Shown here: piece by piece, positions 51,805 to 60,269 of the stretch
How positions within the stretch are numbered: position 1 is the first letter of the stretch
How the letters are laid out: every line of letters starts with the position of its first letter
Assembly (NCBI GenBank): GCA_964426545.1
Contig: CAYRQP010000004.1
Location: 1-64,000 of the forward strand
DNA from: CAYRQP01 sp964426545
GTDB lineage: Bacteria > Fermentibacterota > Fermentibacteria > Fermentibacterales > JCC-6
Length of the DNA stretch: 64,000 nucleotides
Reading direction: 5' to 3'
The notes under the pieces: model-generated
Database searches by the model: none
Told to the model about the DNA's origin: nothing
The model's input: only the letters and a program-made list of their open reading frames with translations
Program-made: the position numbers and the translations under genes

Positions 51805-53484
51805 CTATTTGAGTGTTCCGAAGTAGTCTTTCGTGAGTTGTCTCTCACGTACTTCGGGGTTGCTGTAATCAGGCAGAAGCATGGGTGCAATGCGTCCATC
51901 CGCAGCGCCAGATGCTTCCACTTCTTCATTGTATTTTTTAACATGGTTTAGGTTGGGTTGTCCGGGTGCGTCATGTGTACGGATATATTCCGCTGCATTC
52001 CGCCCGGCTATTCTTCCGAAGACGATAACATCGAGAAGAGAGTTACCCATCAACCGGTTCTCTCCGTGAATCCCACCTGCAACTTCCCCTGCGGCATAAA
52101 GCCCAGGGATGTTTGTTTCGCAGGAGTTTTCAATGTCGAGACCGCCGTTCTGGTAGTGAAGTGTAGGGTGGATGAGCATCGGCTGTTTAGATATGTCGAT
52201 GTCGAACCTGCTGAACAGAATATGCTTGCCGGGAAACTCTTTCTTGATGGTTCCCTCTCCGCTCAGCATTTCAATCATGGGTGAATCGAGCCACACACCA
52301 AACTTGCCTGTCGGTGTTGGAACTCCGTTGCCCCTGCCGGACGGGCTGCATTCGCGAATAATGCATGCCGCTTCGACATCACGCGGCTCGCGTTCATATA
52401 CGAACTGCTCGCCGTGGACATTCAGGACATTGGCACCTGCTCCGCGGAATTTCTCGGTAATGAGAATTCCTTCAGCCTGTTCTGGGAAGACAACTCCTGT
52501 CGGGTGGTACTGGACTGTATGCAGGAATGAGATAGGAACGCCTGCACGGTATGCCATGACAATGCCGTCACCGGTGGCACCGTAGTGGTTTGTTGTCATG
52601 AAATTCTGAATGTGCAGTCTTCCACTTCCGCCGGTTGCAAGGACTACCGCCTTCGCTTTTGCGAAAAGGTACTCATCGGTCTCGAGATTATAGAGAACTG
52701 CTCCGGTACATTTTCCTGCTTCGTCGAGTGCAATGTCGACTGCCGGGCAGAATTCTATGACATCTATCGAGTCAGGGAGGTTACGAGATTCATCACGGAT
52801 AGTCCGCATGATCTCCGCACCGGTGATATCGGCTGCGTAGTGCATGCGCTTCCTCGAAGTTCCACCTCCATGCATGGTCTTCATTCTGCCGTCTTCGAAT
52901 TTGCTGAAGTTAGTGCCGAGGGATTCGAGCCACTTCAGGGCTATGGGGGCTTCCTGAACAAGAGTGTACACAAGTTCGGGGTCATTCACAAAGTGACCAC
53001 CCCCGAGTATGTCGAGGTAGTGGAAGTAGGGAGAATCCTTACCGACCTTATCGGCAGCCTGAATTCCGCCCTCTGCCATCATTGTGTTGGCATCTCCGTG
53101 ACGGAGTTTCGTGGCAATGAGGACTTTTGCACCGTTTTGAGCGGCAAGCAGTGCGGCAGCAGTTCCTGCCCCGCCTGCTCCTATGACGAGAACATCGGTC
53201 TCAAAATCGGGATTGTTCAGATCGACAAGGTCAGGATTGACCCTGCTCTTTGCTTCGAGGATATCGACCATTTCATTGCTGATTGAATATCCTTTGCTCG
53301 GACCGACCTTGATTTCCCTGCGGGTTCCTCCAATGAAGTCGGGGTGAAAACCCTTGAGAACAGGATCCCTATCTTCGAGGGGAAGTGCCGGAAATTCATA
53401 TCCTGCCTTCTTTCTCTCTACCCTTTCCGCGCGGGTGCTTTCCACAACTTTGATCAGTTCTTTCAGTTTTTCAGGATACGGCAT
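51805..53484 (-). CDS. fumarate reductase/succinate dehydrogenase-like flavoprotein (TfrA-like)
   Basis: The 559 residues have an FAD-binding start VLVIGAGGAGTAAALLAAQNG and MHYAADITGAEIMRTI. QYHPTGVVFP, SPSGRGNGVP and HPTLHYQNGGLDI followed by HGENRLMGNSLLDVIVFG are the fumarate-reductase active-site and capping-domain blocks. The place of the covalent flavin His (usually S-H-T near A-x-GG) reads ANTMMAEGG, so FAD is probably non-covalent, as in soluble fumarate reductases. No membrane anchor gene is near. It overlaps the iron-sulfur gene in an ATGA junction and precedes mvhG by 17 bases. Reaction with fumarate is likely but another enoate is possible. Confidence 0.85.
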   Translation of the reverse strand: MPYPEKLKELIKVVESTRAERVERKKAGYEFPALPLEDRDPVLKGFHPDFIGGTRREIKVGPSKGYSISNEMVDILEAKSRVNPDLVDLNNPDFETDVLVIGAGGAGTAAALLAAQNGAKVLIATKLRHGDANTMMAEGGIQAADKVGKDSPYFHYLDILGGGHFVNDPELVYTLVQEAPIALKWLESLGTNFSKFEDGRMKTMHGGGTSRKRMHYAADITGAEIMRTIRDESRNLPDSIDVIEFCPAVDIALDEAGKCTGAVLYNLETDEYLFAKAKAVVLATGGSGRLHIQNFMTTNHYGATGDGIVMAYRAGVPISFLHTVQYHPTGVVFPEQAEGILITEKFRGAGANVLNVHGEQFVYEREPRDVEAACIIRECSPSGRGNGVPTPTGKFGVWLDSPMIEMLSGEGTIKKEFPGKHILFSRFDIDISKQPMLIHPTLHYQNGGLDIENSCETNIPGLYAAGEVAGGIHGENRLMGNSLLDVIVFGRIAGRNAAEYIRTHDAPGQPNLNHVKKYNEEVEASGAADGRIAPMLLPDYSNPEVRERQLTKDYFGTLK

Positions 53485-54218
53485 CAGACAAACCTCCCAT
53501 CCTGCGGAGTCCAGTCTTCATCGGCCATCTCCGGTTCGACTTCTCTTCTCTTGTAGAGTTCCTTCAGTTCATCTGTCGAAGCAGTCATGACATTTTTGAG
53601 CGGCTCTTCGAATTTTCCGTCTTCTACTTCTCGTACTCTCTCTGCGAGATCCGATGCTTCAGGTTTGTTGTACTTTGCATCGAGCCTTCTTGCAAGTATT
53701 GCCACATTGAACTGAACTTCTTCGGCTGGGCATCTCGCTGAACAGAGCCCGCACATGATGCAGTCGAAAGAAGTTTCGGCAAGGCCTTCCACGTCGCCCC
53801 TTATTGCCTGAGCCATGTAGTGCATTACATCGATGTCCATCGGACATGTTTGAGTACAGGCATTACAGCCGATGCACTTGAATATTTCAGAATATAGGGA
53901 TGCGATTTCCCCGCCCGTTCCATTCAGTTCTTCGATGTCGTAAACAGCCCTGTTGCCGGGATAGTACGGAATCATCATGAGATGCATGTCCGGTTCGACG
54001 ACTGTCTGACATGCCAGTCCGACTTTCAGGCGGTAACTGTCAGGGGTGCGGTAAACAGTACCGCAGGCTCCGCAGATTCCACCTCTACAGCCACATCCTC
54101 TCACATGCTGATAACCGGCATATTCAAGGGCTTTCTGAATTGTCAGGCTAACGGGAACATTGTACTGTTTTCCCATAAAGTAGATTGGAACCAGATTATC
54201 TTTTGTAATATCTGTCAT
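53484..54218 (-). CDS. fumarate reductase-like iron-sulfur subunit (TfrB N-terminal/SdhB type)
   Basis: ATG 54218 overlaps the mvhD stop as ATGA and follows GGAGATGGAAAA. The 244 residues have a 2Fe-2S ferredoxin domain (GCGCRGGICGACG, then GLACQTVVEP) and a double cluster domain (CIGCNACTQTCPMD, CIMCGLCSARCPAE). An SdhB/FrdB usually binds 2Fe-2S, 4Fe-4S and 3Fe-4S; here both C-terminal motifs have four Cys. TfrB of methanogens has the same front half fused to an HdrB-like module; here HdrB is a separate gene in the operon. It should wire the flavoprotein to MvhD or Hdr. Confidence 0.87.
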   Translation of the reverse strand: MTDITKDNLVPIYFMGKQYNVPVSLTIQKALEYAGYQHVRGCGCRGGICGACGTVYRTPDSYRLKVGLACQTVVEPDMHLMMIPYYPGNRAVYDIEELNGTGGEIASLYSEIFKCIGCNACTQTCPMDIDVMHYMAQAIRGDVEGLAETSFDCIMCGLCSARCPAEEVQFNVAILARRLDAKYNKPEASDLAERVREVEDGKFEEPLKNVMTASTDELKELYKRREVEPEMADEDWTPQDGRFV

Positions 54219-54634
54219 TTTTCCATCTCCCATACAGCCAGTTTGAGAGGACCCTTCGACCGCAGTTCCTCTGTAAACTCATCCATCACTGCAGCAAACT
54301 TAATACCTTCCGCGGCAGATATCCATTCGAGACGGAGTCTGTCAGGGTCGATGCCGAAGTCATCGAGAAGATGATTCAGTAAAGCGACTCTCGCCTGGGT
54401 TTTGTAGTTACCGTCCTGATAGTGACAGTCACCGGGGTGGCATCCTCCGAGAAGAACGCCGTCAGCGCCTTCCCTGAATGCCCAGAGAATATGTTCGGGA
54501 TCGACTCTGCTCGAGCACATGAACCTGAGGTTCACCCCGTTCGCCACATATTCGAGTCGTGATGTTCCGGCAAGGTCGGCTCCGGCACTTGTACACCACT
54601 TGCAGATGAAGCAGACTATTTTCGGTTCAAACAT
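54215..54634 (-). CDS. mvhD: MvhD, hydrogenase iron-sulfur subunit
   Basis: The 139 residues carry ICKWCTSAGADLAG, NLRFMCSSRVDPEH and GGCHPGDCHYQDGNY, the five conserved Cys of the MvhD/FlpD family (PF02662), which binds a 2Fe-2S cluster. In methanogens MvhD hands electrons from the hydrogenase to HdrA. It starts four bases after the HdrA stop and is followed by the fumarate-reductase-like pair, which is not the usual order (mvhD-mvhG-mvhA). Confidence 0.94.
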   Translation of the reverse strand: MFEPKIVCFICKWCTSAGADLAGTSRLEYVANGVNLRFMCSSRVDPEHILWAFREGADGVLLGGCHPGDCHYQDGNYKTQARVALLNHLLDDFGIDPDRLRLEWISAAEGIKFAAVMDEFTEELRSKGPLKLAVWEMEK

Positions 54635-54638
54635 GTCT

Positions 54639-56591
54639 TCACCTCCAGAGGCTTGCGGTTACCATCGACTTGATCTGTTCGTCGGACAGGTTCCGCTGTT
54701 GTGTGGCTCCCGCAGCACAGCCGGCGACGCAGGCGCCGCAGCCTTCGCAGAGAGCTTCATTTACCGTTACTGTATTTTCTTCCTCATCGTATTCCCGAGC
54801 GTCATAAGGACAGACGGAAATACATATTTTGCAGACACCGCACAGATCCTGGTCGACCCAGGCAATTGCCGGATCTTGCTCCATTTCCTCTTTCGAGAAA
54901 AGAGCTACTACTTTGCAGGCTGCAGCACTAGCCTGGGCTACGACTTCAGGGATATCTTTCGGTCCCTGGGCGCATCCGGCAAGATAGAAGCCGCTGTTGA
55001 TACTCTCTACCGGTCGGAGTTTTGGGTGTGCTTCTGAGAGGAATCCGTTCGGCCCCGCTTGTATTCTCAGGGTTTTTACGAAGTCGAGAGAATCCACCAT
55101 TGGAGTTATCGCAGTTGCGAGAACAACAAGGTCGGCGGCAATCTCGATGTTATTTCCGCTGAGAGTGTCGGTTCCGCGCACGATGACCTTGTCGCCGTCA
55201 CGGAAAACCTTAGCCACTTTACCGCGAAGGTAGTTTACTCCTTCTTCCTCCTCAGCCTTGGTATAGAACTCTTCGTACCCTTTACCTGCTGTTCGGATGT
55301 CGATGTAGAAGACATGCGGCTGTCCGTCATGTACGCGGTGCTTATAAAGCATGGCGTGCTTTGTTGTGTACATGCAGCAGATTTTGGAGCAGTACGGCTT
55401 GTAGCGTTCAGGGTCTCTCGAACCTGCGCATTGTATAAAGACAACTTCCTTCGGGACTTCGCCGTCTGACGGTCGCATGACCTTTCCTTCGGTAGGTCCT
55501 GATGCTGAAAGTATTCTCTCGAATGCCAGACCGTCGATTACATCAGGCACTTCTCCCGCACCGTATTCCTCCATGTCGAGAACAGGAAGTGTCTCGAATC
55601 CGGTGGCAGCGATAATAGCGCCTACTTCGATTTCGACTATTTCATCTTCCTGGTCGAAGAGGATGGCGCCGGGTTCGCATACCTTCTCACAAAGTTTGCA
55701 TTTTCCAATCTTGTAATAGATGCAGTTTTCCTTGTCTATGACAGGCTTGTTAGGAACTGCCTGCGGGAACGGTGTGTAGATGGCACCGCGTTTTGCAAGG
55801 TCTCTGTTGAATTCGGAATCGACTCTGGCGGGGCATGCTTCCATGCAGTCACCGCATCCGTTGCACTTGACCATGTCCACGGAAGGTGCATTTTTCCGGA
55901 TCTTCACCTTGAAGTTGCCTACATATCCGGCAACATCCTCCACTTCCGAATAGGTCATCAGATTGATGTTAGGGTGTTTCCCGGCTGAAACCATTTTCGG
56001 CGTAAGGATGCACTGTGAACAGTCGAGCGTCGGGAAAGTCTCAGATAGCTGAGCCATATGACCACCAATAGAAGGTGTTCTTTCCACAAGAGTTACCTTG
56101 TATCCCGAATCGGCAATGTCGAGTGCTGCCTGAATACCCGCTATTCCGCCGCCTATCACAAGCGCATTGTGATTTATCTTGACGGGAATCGGTTCGAGTG
56201 ATTCGTTCTGCCGTACCTTTTCTACAATTGTTGCAACTATCCGGATTGCCTTTTTAGTTGCAATTTCCATGTCTTTATGAACCCAGCTGCACTGTTCTCG
56301 GATGTTGGCAATTTCGACCTGCCACGGGTTCAGTCCGGCTTCTGCAGCTGCAGATCTGAAGGTCGTTTCGTGAAGAGTGGGGGAACAGGCCGCGACGACG
56401 ACACCATCGAGGTTTTCCTCCTTTATCTTCTCCTGTAGGAAGTTCTGTCCGGGCTCGGAGCACATATAGATGTAGTCCATGGAAAAGGCTACATCAGGCA
56501 TCCTGCCCGCCTCCTCGGCTACGCGTTTCACATCCACCGTACCCGCGATATTTATACCGCAGTGGCAGATGAAAACTCCTATGCGTTTCAT
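54639..56591 (-). CDS. hdrA: HdrA, flavin-based electron-bifurcating subunit
   Basis: The 650 residues open with VFICHCGINIAG, the N-terminal HdrA domain. GGGIAGIQAALDIADSGYKV is the FAD-binding Rossmann fold. Ferredoxin-like clusters are at CNGCGDCMEACP and CKLCEKVCEP, with a CSQCILTP-type Cys group between. The C-terminal insertion has CGVCKICISVCPYDA and CEGCGACVAGC. Length matches methanogen HdrA, where the FAD splits electron pairs between a disulfide and ferredoxin. It overlaps hdrB by an ATGA junction and follows a GGGGAGATAAC site. Confidence 0.95.
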   Translation of the reverse strand: MKRIGVFICHCGINIAGTVDVKRVAEEAGRMPDVAFSMDYIYMCSEPGQNFLQEKIKEENLDGVVVAACSPTLHETTFRSAAAEAGLNPWQVEIANIREQCSWVHKDMEIATKKAIRIVATIVEKVRQNESLEPIPVKINHNALVIGGGIAGIQAALDIADSGYKVTLVERTPSIGGHMAQLSETFPTLDCSQCILTPKMVSAGKHPNINLMTYSEVEDVAGYVGNFKVKIRKNAPSVDMVKCNGCGDCMEACPARVDSEFNRDLAKRGAIYTPFPQAVPNKPVIDKENCIYYKIGKCKLCEKVCEPGAILFDQEDEIVEIEVGAIIAATGFETLPVLDMEEYGAGEVPDVIDGLAFERILSASGPTEGKVMRPSDGEVPKEVVFIQCAGSRDPERYKPYCSKICCMYTTKHAMLYKHRVHDGQPHVFYIDIRTAGKGYEEFYTKAEEEEGVNYLRGKVAKVFRDGDKVIVRGTDTLSGNNIEIAADLVVLATAITPMVDSLDFVKTLRIQAGPNGFLSEAHPKLRPVESINSGFYLAGCAQGPKDIPEVVAQASAAACKVVALFSKEEMEQDPAIAWVDQDLCGVCKICISVCPYDAREYDEEENTVTVNEALCEGCGACVAGCAAGATQQRNLSDEQIKSMVTASLWR

Positions 56592-57529
56592 GTTATCTCC
56601 CCTATCTGGTTTTGACCGATGCCGCTCAAAACGGCTCCGACATTGATGTGATGTTTTTCAAATCCCTGTTCTTCCTGTTTTCCGCCTAGAGCAAGGTCGA
56701 GCAGCTGGGTGAAATAGAAGACGGGAATTGGTGTAAAATCAGGATACTTTTCGATAATTGCACTTTGTCTCGAATCTAAATTATAGAAGCAGAGGGGACA
56801 GCTGACGACGACCGCCTGCGCACCCCTGTCTTTGGCGGATGACAGTATCTTTTTGCAGAGTTCCGTCGAAGTATCGGGGCTTGAAACCGAAAGATATGAG
56901 CCGCAGCAGTCGGTTCTATACGGGTATTTGACGGCTTCTCCGCCAATCGATTCGATGAAACCTTCGATAATCTTCGGATTTTCAGGGCTGTCGAGTTCTA
57001 TCTCCTTGTGCGGACGGAGCATTACACATCCATAATAGGGTGCTATCTTAATTCCGTCGAAGGGATTGGTAACCTTCTCCCTAATTTTGTCATAACCGAC
57101 ATTATCCCGGAGGTATTCCATCAGATGCAGTACTTTTACATCTCCCGTATAATCTTCCCAGTCATCTGTACTGTCTTCGATGTAAACCCGGCTTGGTTCA
57201 TCATCTGCAAGATAGGAATTGATTCTCTTTGCAGTTATCTCATCTTCGCGAATGGCGAAATTAGTCCGCTTGAGAGTATTGTAGCAGAAGTCGCAGATAG
57301 TGATGAGAATATCTTCGCCCGAGTCCTTTACATCCTTGAGTATTCTCGATGAAGGGATGTAATTCATGACCCGTTCCTTTGAAACAGGAGGGACAGTTCC
57401 GCAACAGGTCCAGGATTCGAGTTCATCGAGTTCGAAACCCAGTTTTTTCGTTGCTGCTCTGGCGGAACTGTCAAGATGTGACGAGCGTTCCTTCAGGGCA
57501 CAGCCCGGATAATAAGCAATCTTGTCCAT
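56588..57529 (-). CDS. hdrB: HdrB, heterodisulfide reductase subunit with two CCG domains
   Basis: ATG 57529 (MDKIAYYPGCALKERSSHLD) follows GGGGGGAAC; an upstream frame is ignored. The 313 residues contain two CCG domains: CALKE...TCCGTVPP...CDFCYN and YGCVMLRP...TDCCGSYL...SCPLCFYN. These hold the two non-cubane 4Fe-4S clusters that cleave a disulfide in methanogen HdrB. In a bacterium without CoM-S-S-CoB the physiological partner is unknown, perhaps another thiol pair or the neighbouring fumarate-reductase-like unit. It overlaps the tail of hdrC only if a longer start is used. Confidence 0.93.
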   Translation of the reverse strand: MDKIAYYPGCALKERSSHLDSSARAATKKLGFELDELESWTCCGTVPPVSKERVMNYIPSSRILKDVKDSGEDILITICDFCYNTLKRTNFAIREDEITAKRINSYLADDEPSRVYIEDSTDDWEDYTGDVKVLHLMEYLRDNVGYDKIREKVTNPFDGIKIAPYYGCVMLRPHKEIELDSPENPKIIEGFIESIGGEAVKYPYRTDCCGSYLSVSSPDTSTELCKKILSSAKDRGAQAVVVSCPLCFYNLDSRQSAIIEKYPDFTPIPVFYFTQLLDLALGGKQEEQGFEKHHINVGAVLSGIGQNQIGEIT

Positions 57530-57543
57530 TGTTCCCCCCCGCC

Positions 57544-57987
57544 CTAAGTTGAGAGTTTCCGGCAAACGCCGACCAGACCGGGCTGAGGAACTTCAGCTGC
57601 CTGTTCGGAGCTTATTTCATCCGGTCCGAAGTAGTCAATGCCCTCTTCCATTGCTATCTGTCTGAGAGCATCCATTACAGCTTCTATATCTATGCCGCGG
57701 GGACATCTTACAGTGCATTGAAAACAACTGGCACAGAGCCAGATGCTCTTACTGTTGATAAGCACTTCCTTCTGCCCAAGCTGCGCAAGGCGCATTGTTC
57801 TTGTGGGCAGAATATCCATCTCTTCGTGCAGCGGACATCCGGATGCGCAGTTACCGCACTGGATGCAGGCATATACATGCTGGCCGCTGAGTTCGTCTAC
57901 TTTAGTGCCGAACTCCCCCCGCACATTTTTCCGGCTGAGATGAACGGGCGGACCCGTCGGGGGATCTACCCCCAGATTGTTACTCAT
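57544..57987 (-). CDS. hdrC: HdrC, heterodisulfide reductase ferredoxin-like subunit
   Basis: ATG 57987 (MSNNLGVDPPTG) overlaps the upstream stop as ATGA and has AAGGAG ten bases before. The 147 residues carry two 4Fe-4S motifs, CIQCGNCASGCPLHEE and CASCFQCTVRCPRGID, the latter with the CPRG ending typical of HdrC. It relays electrons between HdrA and HdrB. Order hdrC-hdrB-hdrA is opposite to the textbook hdrABC but common in bacterial clusters. Confidence 0.93.
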   Translation of the reverse strand: MSNNLGVDPPTGPPVHLSRKNVRGEFGTKVDELSGQHVYACIQCGNCASGCPLHEEMDILPTRTMRLAQLGQKEVLINSKSIWLCASCFQCTVRCPRGIDIEAVMDALRQIAMEEGIDYFGPDEISSEQAAEVPQPGLVGVCRKLST

Positions 57988-58544
57988 ACGGAACATCTCC
58001 TTTCGAGTGCTTCAGCGTCGTGATTCGTGAATTCTTTTTCCAATATTTCATTTATGTATTCCGGAAGTTTCTTTTCTATGATGGGAGAAAAAGTGTCCTT
58101 GAATTCCAGTGCCGGTTCAATTTCGACTCCGTAGATTACTATCTCTTCAGGCATGTTCAATCCGAGTCTGCCGCCCATGTCGATCAGGCTACCTATCGAA
58201 AAGTGATGCTGGGATATTGGAGCGTGTTCGTACTGCTCATCGAGAATTTCTATTTCGAGAAGAGTTCCGGGTGGATGTTCTCCTGTTGTAATAGAATCGA
58301 TAGCAATCAGTTTATCATGGTTTGCTATCTCATCGACAATTCTGACAAGTGAAAAGGATGTTGAGAAGACAGTTGCTGTACCGGGTTTCAGGCGGTCGTC
58401 TATTTCAGATGCAATTCTGCACCCTACCCCGTCATCCCCGAGAATGGGATTTCCCATTCCGAGTACGAAAGTACTGCCTATTTTCGAAGAACGCTCGATT
58501 GTTTGCGGAGAATCTACTCCACCAGAAAGCATGATTCCTTCCAT
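57984..58544 (-). CDS. hydrogenase maturation endopeptidase (HyaD/HycI family)
   Basis: The 186 residues contain VLGMGNPILGDDGVGCRIAS, where Glu/Asp near GDDGVG is the nickel-sensing residue, then DKLIAIDSITTGEHPPGTL and ISQHHFSIG with a conserved His. These are the HybD/HycI/FrcD family landmarks. It trims the MvhA C-terminal extension after nickel insertion, which explains its place at the front of the hydrogenase cluster. Start ATG 58544 or 58532; the second has GGAAGGA but very close. It begins five bases after the lipoprotein gene. Confidence 0.88.
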   Translation of the reverse strand: MEGIMLSGGVDSPQTIERSSKIGSTFVLGMGNPILGDDGVGCRIASEIDDRLKPGTATVFSTSFSLVRIVDEIANHDKLIAIDSITTGEHPPGTLLEIEILDEQYEHAPISQHHFSIGSLIDMGGRLGLNMPEEIVIYGVEIEPALEFKDTFSPIIEKKLPEYINEILEKEFTNHDAEALERRCSV

Positions 58545-58549
58545 TTAAT

Positions 58550-58903
58550 TTAGGGTCCTCGTACGGTTCCTGTCTCGAGAGAGTAAGCGAAATAATACCA
58601 AAAATAATATACAATGTCTTGACTGCTGAAAGCGTCAATTAGTTCTTCGTGTTTTATGGAATCCATCACGGTTTCGAGGGAAGAATCAGATGAGATAGCA
58701 AGGTCCAGCAATTCACCGGTTTCATCACAATCATCTTCATTTGAAATGGAATCGAAACTACGGCATACCTCTTCGGGAAGAGCGTTTCTGAATGTATCTA
58801 ACCGGGTCTGCCTGCTCTCTTCACGGGTAGGGGTTCCGCAGGAGGACAGTCCAATGATAAGAGTTAGTGATAAAGCAGAAAAAAAGAGAAGTAATTCTCT
58901 CAC
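58550..58903 (-). CDS. small putative lipoprotein
   Basis: The 117 residues start MRELLLFFSALSLTLIIGLS with lipobox GLSSCGT (Cys 22). The mature part is acidic with a short Cys pair (EEVCRSF, DDCDETG) and ends VYYFWYYFAYSLETGTVRG. No family is recognised. The ATG overlaps the stop of the PorV-like gene (ATGA), and the hydrogenase protease gene follows after five bases, so it is part of the long run of minus-strand genes. Confidence 0.6.
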   Translation of the reverse strand: MRELLLFFSALSLTLIIGLSSCGTPTREESRQTRLDTFRNALPEEVCRSFDSISNEDDCDETGELLDLAISSDSSLETVMDSIKHEELIDAFSSQDIVYYFWYYFAYSLETGTVRGP

Positions 58904-59802
58904 AGATCCATTCCGAGAGAAAGCCTATGAACACTTCCAAGGTCGGCAAAGGGTTTCCATGCATAATCCAGCGTGAAATTGCTGTATGAAGTTCCCATTC
59001 CGAACGCCATGGCATCTATGAAACTGCCGCCGGCATTGCTTCCGCTTTCTCCATCCCGGAGATTTCCACCAACTCGCAGCGCCAGCATCGAAATGGGTGA
59101 ATATTCAATTCCGCCGGCGATGTTAATCGAGCCCTGCAGGGGATAGGTAATATCGGAAGTCAGGAGAAGTTTGTCTTCGAGCAGTTCAGCCGAGACGCCT
59201 GCGGCTATCACGGTGGGAACAGGATCTTTTTCTTCATGGAATGCTTTTGTCTGTATGCCGGCGTTTCTTACAGCAAATCCAAGTGATATCCATGACGGAT
59301 TATAGATAACTCCCGCATCCACAAGGAATGCATTGCCATTGTAGGTATCGATGTTGGAATACACTAATCGGGCCGAAGCACCAACGGATAAAGTTGGGGA
59401 AAGTTCCTTTGCATAAGTGCCCGAAAGGGCAATATTGTTGTTGCTGAATGTCTCACCGTTTCCAAGCGGGTCCATCATTGTTGTTCTGATAAAACTGCCG
59501 CCGTAGAAATAATTAAGGGATACGCCGACGGCTTCGCCTTCAGAGGGATTAACCCATCCTGCGAAACCTGCCTGCATGTCCATTAAGTATCCTGTATAAG
59601 TCGTTGTGAGTGTTTGTGTTTCAATCCCCGTAATTCCGGCAGGATTCCAGTACAGCCCCATTGCTTCTCCGGGAAGAGCGGTAAAAGCACCGCCCAGAGC
59701 AACCGAACGTGCGTCGACAGGTACGCGAAGAAAAGCAAAACCGACAGTCCCGGCTGCAACAGTTCCTGACAGTAGAATAATCACTAAGATAACAAATTTC
59801 AT
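58900..59802 (-). CDS. PorV/UPF0164-like outer-membrane beta-barrel protein
   Basis: ATG 59802 (MKFVILVIILLSGTVAAGTV) follows CGGAGCTGAA. After the signal, FAFLRVPVDARSVALGGAFT and GLYWNPAGITGIETQTL are the PorV/PorQ/UPF0164 signature (SARSxALGGA, NPAGL). The remainder is a series of amphipathic strands ending in GSVHRLSLGMDL with a terminal hydrophobic residue suitable for outer-membrane assembly. PorV-like proteins cooperate with type IX-like secretion of sorting-domain proteins, of which several are in this window. At 300 residues it is of normal size. Confidence 0.82.
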   Translation of the reverse strand: MKFVILVIILLSGTVAAGTVGFAFLRVPVDARSVALGGAFTALPGEAMGLYWNPAGITGIETQTLTTTYTGYLMDMQAGFAGWVNPSEGEAVGVSLNYFYGGSFIRTTMMDPLGNGETFSNNNIALSGTYAKELSPTLSVGASARLVYSNIDTYNGNAFLVDAGVIYNPSWISLGFAVRNAGIQTKAFHEEKDPVPTVIAAGVSAELLEDKLLLTSDITYPLQGSINIAGGIEYSPISMLALRVGGNLRDGESGSNAGGSFIDAMAFGMGTSYSNFTLDYAWKPFADLGSVHRLSLGMDL

Positions 59803-59833
59803 TTCAGCTCCGTTCATATTTTCGAATGCTCAA

Positions 59834-60268
59834 TTATACACTATCAGGAAGCACTGGTGAAAGAGCCCACATAATGACAGCATCTTCTTCACGGCTTCCG
59901 TGAATCATATCGAGCGCAGTTATCACAAGATATCGGATTCTGCCGCTTTCAAGGGGTGAAATCTCCAGTATTGGAAAATCATCCGGAAGAGCATCCCTGA
60001 TGGAAAACCCTTCTCCCACAATCTCTAATTCAAGATCCAGCATATCGTTCCCACCCATTCCGATTATGAAGCCGCCTGCCATATCAGGGAGATACATCGA
60101 TAGGGTGCATGGTTCCATCAAAGAGAGTTCCAGCGGAAGAATGGCGCATCCTGTCCATCCCTGAGAGTATAATGTCGACAGGAAAGCAAGGGCATCTTCA
60201 TATAAACTGCCATCTACCGGTGTCGCCTGAAAAAGTGCTAAACAGAGACATAGAATAGAAAGTTTCAA
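59834..60268 (-). CDS. exported protein of unknown function
   Basis: The 144 residues begin with signal MKLSILCLCLALFQATPVDG. The mature part is beta-rich (YSQGWTGCAILPLELSLM, CTLSMYLPDMAGGFIIGMGG, LDLELEIVGEGFSIRD) and ends with EEDAVIMWALSPVL. The pattern resembles small secreted proteins that handle a pre-peptidase-like sandwich fold, but no family can be named. It lies one base after the sugar permease gene and 31 bases before the PorV-like gene. Confidence 0.6.
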   Translation of the reverse strand: MKLSILCLCLALFQATPVDGSLYEDALAFLSTLYSQGWTGCAILPLELSLMEPCTLSMYLPDMAGGFIIGMGGNDMLDLELEIVGEGFSIRDALPDDFPILEISPLESGRIRYLVITALDMIHGSREEDAVIMWALSPVLPDSV

Positions 60269-60269
60269 G

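Noticed and set aside
52585..53286. Plus-strand open frame of 233 codons
   Set aside because: Antisense shadow of the fumarate-reductase-like flavoprotein gene; the Cys/Ser-rich product has no domain.
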